Assembly (NCBI GenBank): GCA_041662485.1
Contig: JBAZSJ010000022.1
Span: 11,611 to 75,610, forward strand
Direction: 5' to 3'
Source: Rariglobus sp041662485
Lineage (GTDB): Bacteria > Verrucomicrobiota > Verrucomicrobiia > Opitutales > Opitutaceae
DNA length: 64,000 bases
In this document: piece by piece, positions 42,102 through 51,155 of the stretch
How the letters are laid out: the number at the start of each line of letters is the position of its first letter
Position numbering within the stretch: position 1 is the stretch's first letter
Notes under the pieces: model-generated
What the model was told of the DNA's origin: nothing
Databases searched by the model: none
What the model saw: only the letters and a program-made list of their open reading frames with translations
Translations under genes and position numbers: made by a program

Positions 42102-44852
42102 TTACTTGCCGCCGCGAACGCGGGCCTCGGCGCTGCCCGGAGTTACGATGGTCGGATTCTGGAAGATCGAAGCCGGAGCCACGCTCTTCAACCGCTGCTT
42201 CTTGGGCGAGCCACCGGGGCTGACAAGGTTGGCCGTCACAAAGATCAGCAGGTTGCGCTTCTGGCTGGTTTCGCCCTTGGAACGGAAGAAACGTCCGATG
42301 AGGGGAACATCACCCAAAAGGGGAACCTTGTCGCTGGTCTTCCTGACCTCTTCACGGGTCAAGCCGCCCATGACGAGGGTCGCACCATCCCAAACGGTAA
42401 CCTTGGTGGTGACCTCACGGGTGGAGAAGATCGGCTGGTAGAAACCGGAGGGAACCGTAACGGTGGTCGTTCCCGAGATGGCCACGCTCTGGCCGCCGTA
42501 TTCGATGAAGCCTTCGAACTCGGTCACCTTGGGGTCAAGATCGAGACTGATGCTGTAGTCGTCGTCCTCGACCGTGGGCGTGACCTTGAGCTCGACGCCG
42601 ACATTGCGCGTCGTGAACTCCTGCGGGGTGCCCGCCGTGATCGTCACGCCGGCCGCACCGCCACCGGTGTTGCCCGAGCTGCCAACCTGGCTCTGCACTT
42701 CACCGTAGCTTTGGGGATAACGCAGCTCTTGGGCGACCACGATGTTGGCCGGATTTCCGGACAACACGGTGACCTTGGGAGCGCTCAACAGGTCCGTGCC
42801 GGTTTTCTGCGACAGGGCGCGAATGGTCGCGGTCACATCGAACCCGCCCAGAACACGCGTCAGGAATGCGAAGTCGTTAGTTGAATTAGTGTAGGCGCCG
42901 CTCGTGGAAGCTCCGTTGGCAAGATAGGCCGCACCCGGGATGGCCGGAGCCGTGTTCACGATCGGGGTCGTAACACCGGGCTGGACGATGCTGCCATTGC
43001 TGGATGTGGCTCCAGTGCTCAACGCACCGGCCAACGACCGGTTGGCAGACGCCCACGACTGGGTGGAGGTTCCGTTGGCGCTGCTCGCCGTCCAATTGAA
43101 GCCCAACTCGTCCAAAGCGCCTTCCTGCACGTCCATGAACTTGGCCTCGATCTCAACCTGACGGACATCGTTGTAGCGGTTCAGAATATTGCGGATGCGC
43201 TCAATATTACGGGTGGTCTGGGTGACGATGATCGCGGCGCCATCATAAGCCAGACTGGAGCCCGGCGTGCCCTCGAAGTTCACACCGGCCTGTTGAAGGA
43301 ATGCCCGCAAGGAAGCGGCATCGCCGGTGCCACCACCACCGCCGCCACCAGCCGCAGGCGCGGCGGCGAACGGATCGGCGGCCGCAGCCGGAGTCGAGGC
43401 GGCGGCATTGCTGACGCCGGTCATGCGGATGACCGTGGAGCGGGTGACGGGGAAAAACTGGGTCTCGAGCGTGGTCGTCTCGCCGCCCGGACGCAGCACG
43501 ACAGCATCAGGCTGGATCTCATACTGATACCCCGTGGATTCCGTGATGAAATCCAGAATCTTCTTAAGCGTAAGGCCGCGGAGCGTGATGCTGACGGAGG
43601 GGTTCTTGTTGCTCGGATCAATCAAGATGATGTTAACCCCCTTGCCATCGCCCTTGTCGTATTCCTGCGAAATCTCGGCGAGGTTGTTCACGACCTTGCT
43701 CAATTCGAGGCCCTGATAATTGACGCTGGGGATTTGGATCGTGTTGATCTTTTTCTTCAGCACTTCGGTATCCCCAGGCTTGGGGTCAATCACATTGACG
43801 GTCTCGATATACACGCTGGGGCGCTGCCAGGTGTTGGAGACCTCTTCGATCATCTGGGCCCGGGTCTTGGCGCGGTTCAACACGCCAAACCTAGCCTTCT
43901 CGCTGGCAATGCGGGTGAGGAAATATTTCGCCTCGGGATTGGAGGCATCGATGGCTTCGATGCGACGGAAAGTTTCCTGCGCTCCATCGGCATCGGCCGC
44001 GAGGTATTGGCTGCGGCCCTTGGCCACAAGCTTGGCAATCTCCTTCTGATCGACGATAAACTTCGACTTGGGGTCGATGGAAGGCATCGGCGGATCGAGC
44101 TCAACGCTGTCGATCTTCCTGGAGACGCTGTCGGCCTTTTTGCCATTGGAGGATGCGACCCGGTAGGCCTCGATCGCGGTGTGGGCGCCATCGGTGTCGT
44201 TTTTCGCGAGGAGGTATTGGGCTTTTTCCAGCAGCAGGGCGTTCTGTTCAGCCTGAAGATCGGCCAGCGTATCCTGGGTGGCGGGATTGGACGGAAGAGT
44301 CTTGGCGGAGGCGGCAAGCACGGCCACGGCGTCGTCAAAACGTCCGGCCTTGGCCAATTTGCGCGCTTCGGATTCCTTGGCATCCACATCCTTGATCAGG
44401 CCCTTGATGCGGTCATTTTCCTGCTTCGCAAGCAGGTCGGCTTGGGAGGCGGCGGCCTGTTCGGGCGTCTGCACAACCGCCTTGGGGGCGGCGGGCTTGG
44501 GCGCTTCGGGCTTGGGGAAGGTGACTTCAACCGGCTCCGCCGTGGCGGGAGCGGCGGAAGGAGTGGCGGCCGTCTGCGTTCCGGCGGCCTTCGCCTCGAT
44601 GGCGGTGTTCACGCCGCCCAGCAGGCGCTGCACGGTGGCGTCGTTCGGGGAGAGGGTCAGCAATTCCTCAAGATCCTTTTTCGCGGTGTCGAGGTCGCCG
44701 CCGTCGCGAGCGCGAAGGGCGTCGGCCATCAGGCGAATTTTGGTCTCAGTCTGGCTTTGCGCCATGAGACGGCCTGTGGGTAGCACAAGCGTCAGCATTG
44801 CCGGGGCAACCAGCAGGACAAGGAGCGTTTTGGGGAGCGTTAGCTTTTTCAT
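42102..44852 (-). CDS. Type IV pilus-like secretin (Amuc_1098 family, PilQ-like)
   Basis: A 916-aa outer membrane secretin subunit. A signal peptide ends at about residue 31 (RLMAQ). A TPR-like helical N-terminal part follows (about 40-330), then STN/NOLW-type domains and the secretin core. The core contains DLLSAPKVTVLSGNPANIVV and the C-terminal signature VPLLGDVPLIGRFFRSK near residue 840. Long Ala-rich low-complexity linkers lie near residues 95-130 and 505-530. It closes a five-gene cluster that matches Akkermansia Amuc_1102-1098 in order, so the same pilus-like machine is likely. No pilin or PilB/PilT ATPase is in the window. Confidence 0.85.
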   Translation of the reverse strand: MKKLTLPKTLLVLLVAPAMLTLVLPTGRLMAQSQTETKIRLMADALRARDGGDLDTAKKDLEELLTLSPNDATVQRLLGGVNTAIEAKAAGTQTAATPSAAPATAEPVEVTFPKPEAPKPAAPKAVVQTPEQAAASQADLLAKQENDRIKGLIKDVDAKESEARKLAKAGRFDDAVAVLAASAKTLPSNPATQDTLADLQAEQNALLLEKAQYLLAKNDTDGAHTAIEAYRVASSNGKKADSVSRKIDSVELDPPMPSIDPKSKFIVDQKEIAKLVAKGRSQYLAADADGAQETFRRIEAIDASNPEAKYFLTRIASEKARFGVLNRAKTRAQMIEEVSNTWQRPSVYIETVNVIDPKPGDTEVLKKKINTIQIPSVNYQGLELSKVVNNLAEISQEYDKGDGKGVNIILIDPSNKNPSVSITLRGLTLKKILDFITESTGYQYEIQPDAVVLRPGGETTTLETQFFPVTRSTVIRMTGVSNAAASTPAAAADPFAAAPAAGGGGGGGTGDAASLRAFLQQAGVNFEGTPGSSLAYDGAAIIVTQTTRNIERIRNILNRYNDVRQVEIEAKFMDVQEGALDELGFNWTASSANGTSTQSWASANRSLAGALSTGATSSNGSIVQPGVTTPIVNTAPAIPGAAYLANGASTSGAYTNSTNDFAFLTRVLGGFDVTATIRALSQKTGTDLLSAPKVTVLSGNPANIVVAQELRYPQSYGEVQSQVGSSGNTGGGAAGVTITAGTPQEFTTRNVGVELKVTPTVEDDDYSISLDLDPKVTEFEGFIEYGGQSVAISGTTTVTVPSGFYQPIFSTREVTTKVTVWDGATLVMGGLTREEVRKTSDKVPLLGDVPLIGRFFRSKGETSQKRNLLIFVTANLVSPGGSPKKQRLKSVAPASIFQNPTIVTPGSAEARVRGGK

Positions 44853-44903
44853 TTAGGGGATGCTCTTAGGTGTAGATTGGTGAAGAGGGATGCGATGGAA
44901 AAA

Positions 44904-45839
44904 TCAATTGCCGACCGGGGCCTCGGCGGGAGGGAAAGCCGTCGAGACCGCATCGGGTTTGGCGGTCTCTGGCGCGGGAGCCGCCGCCGGCGCAGGTGCG
45001 GCGGGAGGAGCGACTACCAGCGTCTTGGTTTCGGGAGATTTCATGCCTGGCGCCTGCTTGGTGACCACGGCCGAGGCGGGATCGCTCGTTACGGCGCCCA
45101 CGGAATAGGTGACGTCGCCAACGACCAAGGTGGTGTCCGATTTCTGCTCGAACAGCTTGTCGCCGCCCGTCGCCTTGAAAATCGCGATGGGCGTGCCCTT
45201 GATGCGGCGCGCCTTGTTGGTGAGCGCCACTTCCTCGCCGGTCTTGTCTTCGATCACCACGGCCGTGGCCACGGTTTCGTAGATCGGCATGCTGCCCGGA
45301 GCGGGAATCTGGTTACGCTTCACGTCAAAATCGCGGATGGTCAGGCCAAGGGCGGGAACTTTTTTCCCGGCTTTGCCGAGGAACGTGTCGCCCGTAAGCG
45401 TGTTTTCAAACGTGCCGATGTAGGCGCCGGGCGTGCCCACGTAGCCGACGAGCTGGAGACGGAAGACGTCTTGCTTGACGTCCACGAGCTCAAGGCCGAA
45501 GGGAGGGGGAGGAGGCGGAGGAGGCGGAGGCGTGTCGTCCGGCGGAGTCACTGTAAACTCCTTTGTCGTCGCGTCGTAGTAAATCTCGGGAGGCGTGAAC
45601 ACGTCGTAGACCCAGAGTTCGCCCCTCGGCTGCGGAGCAGGCGCCGGCCATGTGCTGGTGCTGACCTTTGACGCGTCAACTCCCGTGGGCACATAGGCGG
45701 CCTGGGCGCCGCCGGTCGAGGACGCTGCGTTGCGCAGGGCCGCCAATTTGGGTTGCTGTAAAAACGTCCATGCACCCGCCGAAAGCAAAACGAGCAGCGC
45801 GATGCCAAAAACGATTTTATCTTGAGATTTTGCGGCCAT
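44904..45839 (-). CDS. Amuc_1099-family pilus-like system protein
   Basis: A 311-aa protein with one N-terminal membrane helix (about 9-28) and a Pro/Ala-rich body. It contains a run of nine prolines (about residues 105-115), then a beta-rich region (LVGYVGTPGAYIGTFENTLTGDTFLGKAGKKV). It falls between the PilO-like and secretin genes, the place of PilP in classical type IV pili. In classical systems PilP links the inner membrane complex to the secretin, so that role is inferred here. It starts 1 base after the stop of the upstream gene. Confidence 0.7.
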   Translation of the reverse strand: MAAKSQDKIVFGIALLVLLSAGAWTFLQQPKLAALRNAASSTGGAQAAYVPTGVDASKVSTSTWPAPAPQPRGELWVYDVFTPPEIYYDATTKEFTVTPPDDTPPPPPPPPPPFGLELVDVKQDVFRLQLVGYVGTPGAYIGTFENTLTGDTFLGKAGKKVPALGLTIRDFDVKRNQIPAPGSMPIYETVATAVVIEDKTGEEVALTNKARRIKGTPIAIFKATGGDKLFEQKSDTTLVVGDVTYSVGAVTSDPASAVVTKQAPGMKSPETKTLVVAPPAAPAPAAAPAPETAKPDAVSTAFPPAEAPVGN

Positions 45840-45840
45840 A

Positions 45841-46851
45841 TCAGGGGGTCGGGGTGGCTGCGGTGGAAGTTGAGGAGACGAGATCGATGAGCTCGATGGT
45901 CACGGTGAATTTGGAAAGCACTTTTGCCACCAGAGGCTTCGGCTTCGCGGAAGCCGCTGAGGCGCCCGGGGTCGCGGCGGGAGCGGTGCCAAAAATCGCG
46001 CTCAACGTGTTGGCCGCCCCGGCACCGGGATCATTGGCCGTCTTCGAAATGACGGACGGTTCGACTTCAACACTGCGAACAACCAAGGGAAGTTCGAAGG
46101 ATGCCAGTTTGTTGAGCAGGTTGCGAAGTGCTTCTGTATCGCCGATGAACGTGACGCGGAACGCGGTGGCACTGACAAAACCCGGCACGCGGGCCGAAAG
46201 GCGGCTATCGATTTCAAACAAATCCGTGTTTGTCGCGTTTGATTCGACCACCGTGGGAGGAACCTGACCGGCCGCGATGGCGGCCAGCTGGGCGGCGGTG
46301 CGGGGACGCTCGCGCTGGAGGGACACCAGTTCACCGGGATGCGCGTCGAAAAGGGCGTCGAGCAGGTATTGGGCGATCTGACGCTGGCGAAAGACCTGGG
46401 GTATCAAATCACGCTCGGGGCCAGCGCTGGCGTAGGCGGAAAACCCAAACCGCTCATCGGCCTTGGTCTTCACTTTCGCCTGCTTGGCCTTGACGCGATT
46501 GTTTTCCACAAAGTTGGCCAGGTCAAAAAACACATCCGTGGGTTCGGCCGGCACCTTGGCGTTCCGCAGTTGCTCCGCCGTGGGACCGCGGCCCTTGAGC
46601 TCCTCGCGCATGGTCGCGAGGGCCTTCTGCGTGCGCAGGAGATCCGCCTCCACGGCGACCTTGTTCGCCGCGTTCGGATAGGGATTCACGGCTTGCAGCG
46701 CCGCCAGCTCGCCGCGTTTTTGGACGAGAAGCTTCTGGCTTTTTTTAGCCGCATTGCTGCGCTCAAAAATACACCAGCCCTCGCCGGCGACGACCACGCC
46801 GATGACGATGAGAACGGAATAGAAAACGGGATTGGACTTGAAGCTGGCCAT
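45841..46851 (-). CDS. Amuc_1100-family pilus-like protein (PilO-like)
   Basis: A 336-aa protein with a single N-terminal TM helix (residues about 11-27), a coiled-coil stretch (LLVQKRGELAALQAVN and RTQKALATMREELKGRG) and a C-terminal alpha/beta domain (RVTFIGDTEALRNLLNKLASFELPLVVRSVEVEP). This layout matches PilO and Akkermansia Amuc_1100. It sits between the PilM-PilN fusion gene and the Amuc_1099-like gene. Sequence identity to Amuc_1100 was not computed; the assignment rests on order and architecture. Confidence 0.75.
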   Translation of the reverse strand: MASFKSNPVFYSVLIVIGVVVAGEGWCIFERSNAAKKSQKLLVQKRGELAALQAVNPYPNAANKVAVEADLLRTQKALATMREELKGRGPTAEQLRNAKVPAEPTDVFFDLANFVENNRVKAKQAKVKTKADERFGFSAYASAGPERDLIPQVFRQRQIAQYLLDALFDAHPGELVSLQRERPRTAAQLAAIAAGQVPPTVVESNATNTDLFEIDSRLSARVPGFVSATAFRVTFIGDTEALRNLLNKLASFELPLVVRSVEVEPSVISKTANDPGAGAANTLSAIFGTAPAATPGASAASAKPKPLVAKVLSKFTVTIELIDLVSSTSTAATPTP

Positions 46852-46865
46852 GGAGGGTCCGGGGG

Positions 46866-48584
46866 TCAGAGCGGTTTCTTGGGATTGACCACAAGGATGA
46901 AGTCAAAGCCGAGGATACCGGGCTGGTTGGGGTTGAAATTTTCCTTCTCGACCGAGGAGATGAACTGGTCGTCCGCAAAACTCGCCAGAAGCGATTTGAC
47001 CCGGTTGTAGGAGTCTTGGCTGACCTTCGACACGGGGTTCTTCGCATCGAGGAGGCGTCCGCTGAGGTTCAGGCGCAAAACCGGGACCGTCGCGGCCGCG
47101 ACCGGCTGGCCTGCGGCGGGCGCACCACCAAAAAGCCCGCCACCGGGGGCGGAGGTCGTGGCGGCATCATTGGAGGGACGCAAAACCTGCAGCTTCTCCA
47201 GCCACACGTCCTCCACCTTCACCAGGCGTTGCTGAAGATCGGTGAAGAAATTGATCCAGTTGGACTTTGATTCGAAGAGGTTCTGGATGGCCGCCACTTC
47301 TTTTTTGGTGACCTCGATTTTTGCGAGATTGGCGGCATCCGCATCCTTGAGCTGGCGGAGCGGCTGCATCTGCGCTTCGAGCGCCTTTACCTGGCTGGTG
47401 GCGAGCACGGCGCGCTGGTTGAAACTCCAGACGGGAAGAACCAGGGCGACGGCAACCAAGGCCGCGGCGCCGGCATAGAAGGGCTGCTGCTTTGAAAAAG
47501 CTATCCCTTGAACGATGGCCGGGGGAAGCAGGGTGAAGGCGGGCTCGTTTTTGTCCGAAAGCCGGGTGGCCAAGCCCACGAGATCGGCGAGGACGGCGGC
47601 ATGCTCCCGCGCGCCTTCCGCGGCGGGCGCCACGTCCACGTTGCGAAGCGCATCAAAATGCTCGACCCGGATCTTGAGCTTTTCCGCCAAGGTCGGAATC
47701 AGCTCGGGAATGAGCGAACCACCGCCGGTGACGTAAACGCAGGCCGGCTGCTCGGCGCCGCTTTGACGGCGGTAATTGACCGTGCGGCGGGTGATTTCGA
47801 GATTCAGGCGGGTGACAAACGAATGGGCCGCGTTCAGCACGGTCGCACGGCCGGGGGACGCTTCCGGAAGATCGCTGTTTCCGGAGAGCACTTGAACCTT
47901 CAATGCCTCCGCGTGGACGAAATCCTGCTTGAGCTCGTCGGCAATGGCCTGGGTGACGCTGTTGCCCGCCTGTGTGATGGTCTGAACAAAGAAACGCTTG
48001 TTGTCTATGAACAGCAGATTGGTCGAACGGGCGCCGATGTTGACCACCAAAACACCGTCGGACACCTCGGGGTAGTTATACTTGAAGGATCGATAGAGCG
48101 CCAGAGCCGAAGGGGAGACGGATTTGACGGACACGCCCGCCTCGTCCACGGCGGCACAGAGGCCGTCCATCACATCGAGCTTCACCGCCGTCAGCATCAC
48201 CTCAAGATCAAGGCCGTCGTCGCTGACCGCGAGATGGTCCCATACGACCTCATTCAAAGGATAGGGAATGTTTTGCTGAGCCTCGAAATGAACGACCTTG
48301 TCTCGCTTCGATTTCTCAACGGCGGGCGTCTTTACGAACTTCGTGAGCGTCTGATGGCCGGGAACACACAAGACCGCCGGACCCGAAAGACTCGCGCGCT
48401 TGGACACTGAAGCCAGCGAATGCGAAACCAGTTCGGTCCACTGAGCCTCCAAAGCGGCATCGGGATTGAATGATTCCAAGGCAAACTGCTCCAGCACGAG
48501 CCGGCCGGCTTTGGCGGAGGTAAATACACCGCAAGCAACATGGCCGGCGCCACTGTCAACAGCTAGGACGCGGGAAGAGGACAT
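46866..48584 (-). CDS. PilM-like ATPase fused to a PilN-like domain (Amuc_1101 family)
   Basis: A 572-aa protein. Residues about 4-345 form an actin-like ATPase: LAVDSGAGHVACGVF at the start, VNIGARSTNLLFIDNKRFF and VYVTGGGSLIPELIPTLAE further on, as in PilM/FtsA. A TM helix follows (YAGAAALVAVALVLPVW, about 375-392), then a coiled coil and an alpha/beta end (WINFFTDLQQRLVKVEDVWLEKL, LNLSGRLLD) like PilN. So PilM and PilN functions appear joined in one chain. The start is the ATG at 48584; the open frame goes further upstream. It overlaps no gene and follows the Amuc_1102-like gene by 50 bases. Confidence 0.8.
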   Translation of the reverse strand: MSSSRVLAVDSGAGHVACGVFTSAKAGRLVLEQFALESFNPDAALEAQWTELVSHSLASVSKRASLSGPAVLCVPGHQTLTKFVKTPAVEKSKRDKVVHFEAQQNIPYPLNEVVWDHLAVSDDGLDLEVMLTAVKLDVMDGLCAAVDEAGVSVKSVSPSALALYRSFKYNYPEVSDGVLVVNIGARSTNLLFIDNKRFFVQTITQAGNSVTQAIADELKQDFVHAEALKVQVLSGNSDLPEASPGRATVLNAAHSFVTRLNLEITRRTVNYRRQSGAEQPACVYVTGGGSLIPELIPTLAEKLKIRVEHFDALRNVDVAPAAEGAREHAAVLADLVGLATRLSDKNEPAFTLLPPAIVQGIAFSKQQPFYAGAAALVAVALVLPVWSFNQRAVLATSQVKALEAQMQPLRQLKDADAANLAKIEVTKKEVAAIQNLFESKSNWINFFTDLQQRLVKVEDVWLEKLQVLRPSNDAATTSAPGGGLFGGAPAAGQPVAAATVPVLRLNLSGRLLDAKNPVSKVSQDSYNRVKSLLASFADDQFISSVEKENFNPNQPGILGFDFILVVNPKKPL

Positions 48585-48634
48585 AGGGTAAAAGTGAGCG
48601 ATTTCAGAAGTGCCAAAATGCAGCAAGCAGAATC

Positions 48635-49273
48635 TCAACGCGTGCTTTCAACGCGCACAAACGAGGGGATGGGGCCGGAGTTATCGAACGCAAAGGGTGT
48701 GAGATATTGCGGAAGCAGAATACCGTCGTTGACGACGGACTCGGACGAAACCTTGCTGCGGAAGCTCTCCGCAAACTCGATCTTGGTGAACGTGGACGTG
48801 GAATAGCGATATTTCGTGATGGGCACCTCCTTGCCTCCCACGAACAACTCCACCAGATAAAACTTCAGGTCGCCGGTGATTTTGTCACGCTTGACGATCT
48901 CGGGAGGCAGATAGAAACGGAAAACCGTCTTGCCCCCGCCGGTCTCGATACCGACGGCCTCTGCGGAAGCCCGGTAGTAGGTATCCGGGATTTTGGCGCC
49001 CTGCGGCGCCTTCACGCTGAAAACGCCGATGTTCAGGGTGACCTTCACGCGATTGATGAAATTGCCGTTCTCCGTCGCGACGCCCGGCCGTCCCTGAACC
49101 TCGACATCGGCCTGATACCAGGCCCCGGATCCGGTGCGGGCGGCTCCGAACTTGACGTTCGCAACCTCGATGGGCGGCGGTGGCGCCGCCGGAGTTTGAG
49201 CAAAAGCAGGGATCACGGTCGTGGCGGCAAGCATGCCTGACCACATGAGGAAACGACAGATGAGGGGCTTCAT
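48635..49273 (-). CDS. Amuc_1102-family pilus-like protein
   Basis: A 212-aa exported protein. The signal peptide is MKPLICRFLMWSGMLAATTV up to about residue 25 (IPAFAQ). The mature part is beta-rich, including VANVKFGAARTGSGAWYQADVEVQGRPG. I do not know a biochemical activity. It is the first gene of the cluster, as Amuc_1102 is in Akkermansia. The ATG at 49273 is taken; an earlier ATG at 49303 would add ten residues and spoil the signal peptide. Confidence 0.65.
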   Translation of the reverse strand: MKPLICRFLMWSGMLAATTVIPAFAQTPAAPPPPIEVANVKFGAARTGSGAWYQADVEVQGRPGVATENGNFINRVKVTLNIGVFSVKAPQGAKIPDTYYRASAEAVGIETGGGKTVFRFYLPPEIVKRDKITGDLKFYLVELFVGGKEVPITKYRYSTSTFTKIEFAESFRSKVSSESVVNDGILLPQYLTPFAFDNSGPIPSFVRVESTR

Positions 49274-49371
49274 ACAGGGGATATCTTCAAAATTATTGAG
49301 CATCCCGCGTGTGGCGTCACGCTCAAACTCCGGTCACTTCATAATATTTTCCAATCATCCTCTGTTCTCTC

Positions 49372-49881
49372 ATGCATTCGTCCGCCTGCTACAAAATCGC
49401 CGTGCTTGTATTCATCGAAAACGACAGCGGCGAACAGCTCCTCCTTCTCCGCGCCAAGCCCCCGAATCTCGGCGCATGGAGCCCCATCGGCGGCAAGTTG
49501 GAAACCTCCGCCGGCGAATCGCCCTTCGAATGCGCCGTGCGCGAAACCCGCGAGGAAACGGGCCTCATCATCACCCCGTCCGATCTCCACCTTTTCGCCA
49601 TGATCGCGGAAAAATCCTACGAGGGTGAATCCCACTGGCTGCTCTTCCTCTTCAAATGCAACCGTCCCATCCCCGCGCTCCCTCCGGCGATGCACGAGGG
49701 CCGCTTCGGCTTTTTTGCCCGCCACGCCATCGACGCCCTGCCGCTGCCGGAGACCGACCGCACCGCCCTCTGGCCGATCTACGACCGCTATCGGGACCGG
49801 TTTGTCGCGCTGCGCGCCGACTGCACCCCCGGCAAAACCCTGCAAGTGGAAGTGGAGCAGATCACACCCGACTTTTCTTGA
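49372..49881 (+). CDS. NUDIX hydrolase
   Basis: A 169-aa protein that hydrolyses a nucleoside diphosphate linked to another group. The Nudix box is GGKLETSAGESPFECAVRETREETGL (about residues 40-65), with the catalytic REXXEE in place; the loop after GGK is two residues longer than the usual form. The C-terminal half does not identify the substrate. It may be one of the MutT/ADP-ribose-type hydrolases. It lies between the divergent pilus-like cluster and the pdh genes. Confidence 0.85.
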   Translation: MHSSACYKIAVLVFIENDSGEQLLLLRAKPPNLGAWSPIGGKLETSAGESPFECAVRETREETGLIITPSDLHLFAMIAEKSYEGESHWLLFLFKCNRPIPALPPAMHEGRFGFFARHAIDALPLPETDRTALWPIYDRYRDRFVALRADCTPGKTLQVEVEQITPDFS

Positions 49882-50003
49882 GCGGCTCATCCGCACCCGG
49901 CAACGATCCGCATGTATTTTCAAACCTGCTTGGCCCTAGTAAACACTTGATTTCTCGGGCTTCTGACGAAGACTTCTTTTTTTAACACTCAAAACCACTT
50001 CCT

Positions 50004-51107
50004 GTGAGTAAAAAAGCCGACTCCACTATCGACAAAAAAGACGCCTCTTCCGCGTCCGTCTGCGGCGCATCCGCCCAGGCCCCGATCAACGCCAGTCTCT
50101 CCAAACCCGAGAAGATCGAGCTCTACCGCAAGATGGTGCGCATCCGCCGTTTCGAGGAACGCAGCCTTCGCGCCTACCAAGCCAAGAAAATCGGCGGCTT
50201 TCTCCACCTTTACATCGGCCAGGAAGCCGTCGCCGTCGGCTGCTGCTCCCTCATGGGCAAGGACGACCACGTCATCACCGCCTACCGCGACCACGGCCAC
50301 GCCATGGCGGTCGGCATGGACACGAAGGCCCTGATGGCCGAGCTCTACGGCAAGATCACCGGTTGCTCGAAGGGCAAGGGCGGCTCGATGCATTATTTCG
50401 CGCCCACTCTTAACTACTGGGGCGGCCACGGCATCGTCGGCGGCCAGATTCCCCTCGGCACCGGCCTCGCCTACGCCCTCAAATACAAGGGACTCAAGGG
50501 CGCCGCCATGGCCTTCATGGGCGACGGTGCGGTCAACCAGGGCGCCGTGCACGAGGCCTACAACCTCGCCGCCCTCTGGGATCTCCCCGTCATTTTTGTC
50601 GTTGAAAACAACGGCTACTCCATGGGCACCAGCCAGGAACGCTCCTCCGCCGGTCCCGGTCTCGCGCAGCGCGCCGAAGCCTACGGCATGAACTGGGCCA
50701 CCTGCTTCGGCCACGACGTCTACGAGGTCCGCGCCACGATGGACAAGTTCCTCAAGCTCGCGCGCGAGGAATCCAAGCCAGCCGTCGTGGAAATCGACAC
50801 CTACCGTTACCGCGGCCACTCCGTCGCCGACCCAGACAAGACCTACCGCACCCGCGACGAGATCGAGGAATACCGCCGCACCAAGGATCCGATCCAGGTT
50901 TTCCAGCAGAAGCTGCTCGCCGAAGGCGTCCTCACCGAGGCCATCGCGGAACAGATCGACACCGAGGCCAAGGCCGAGTCCGACATCGCCGCCGACTTCG
51001 CCGAGGCCAGCCCCTTCCCCACCCCCGATGACATTCAGAAAGACGTCTACTGGGAAACCGATCATCCCGACCAGCGCGCCTCGAAGGGCCGCCTGTTCTT
51101 CGACTGA
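50004..51107 (+). CDS. pdhA: Pyruvate dehydrogenase E1 component, alpha subunit
   Basis: The alpha subunit of the heterotetrameric E1 that decarboxylates pyruvate. It is 367 aa and starts with GTG. The thiamine diphosphate motif is GDGAVNQGAVHEAYNLAALWDLPVIFVVENN near residue 170, and KGKGGSMHYF precedes it. A Ser region (RYRGHSVADPDKTYRTRDE) lies near residue 275. The N-terminal 35 residues are poorly conserved. It is the first gene of pdhA-pdhB-pdhC; 2-oxoacid E1 for another substrate is possible, but the lipoyl partner order supports pyruvate. Confidence 0.93.
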   Translation: MSKKADSTIDKKDASSASVCGASAQAPINASLSKPEKIELYRKMVRIRRFEERSLRAYQAKKIGGFLHLYIGQEAVAVGCCSLMGKDDHVITAYRDHGHAMAVGMDTKALMAELYGKITGCSKGKGGSMHYFAPTLNYWGGHGIVGGQIPLGTGLAYALKYKGLKGAAMAFMGDGAVNQGAVHEAYNLAALWDLPVIFVVENNGYSMGTSQERSSAGPGLAQRAEAYGMNWATCFGHDVYEVRATMDKFLKLAREESKPAVVEIDTYRYRGHSVADPDKTYRTRDEIEEYRRTKDPIQVFQQKLLAEGVLTEAIAEQIDTEAKAESDIAADFAEASPFPTPDDIQKDVYWETDHPDQRASKGRLFFD

Positions 51108-51125
51108 TCCCGCACCCGGGCCCTT

Positions 51126-51150
51126 AACTTTCAACTCTCAGCTCCCACCT
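51126..51150. repeat. Heptamer array with A-N-C-T core upstream of pdhB (array D)
   Basis: Four in-register heptamers with cores AACT (51126), AACT (51133), AGCT (51140) and ACCT (51147), spaced by exactly 7 bases. The array ends 5 bases before the pdhB ATG. A second array with the same core is upstream of pdhC. Confidence 0.6.
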
Positions 51151-51155
51151 TTTCC

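Noticed and set aside
45480..45535. Purine-rich GGAGGC simple repeat
   Set aside because: It is the coding strand complement of a polyproline run within the Amuc_1099-like gene and needs no separate explanation.
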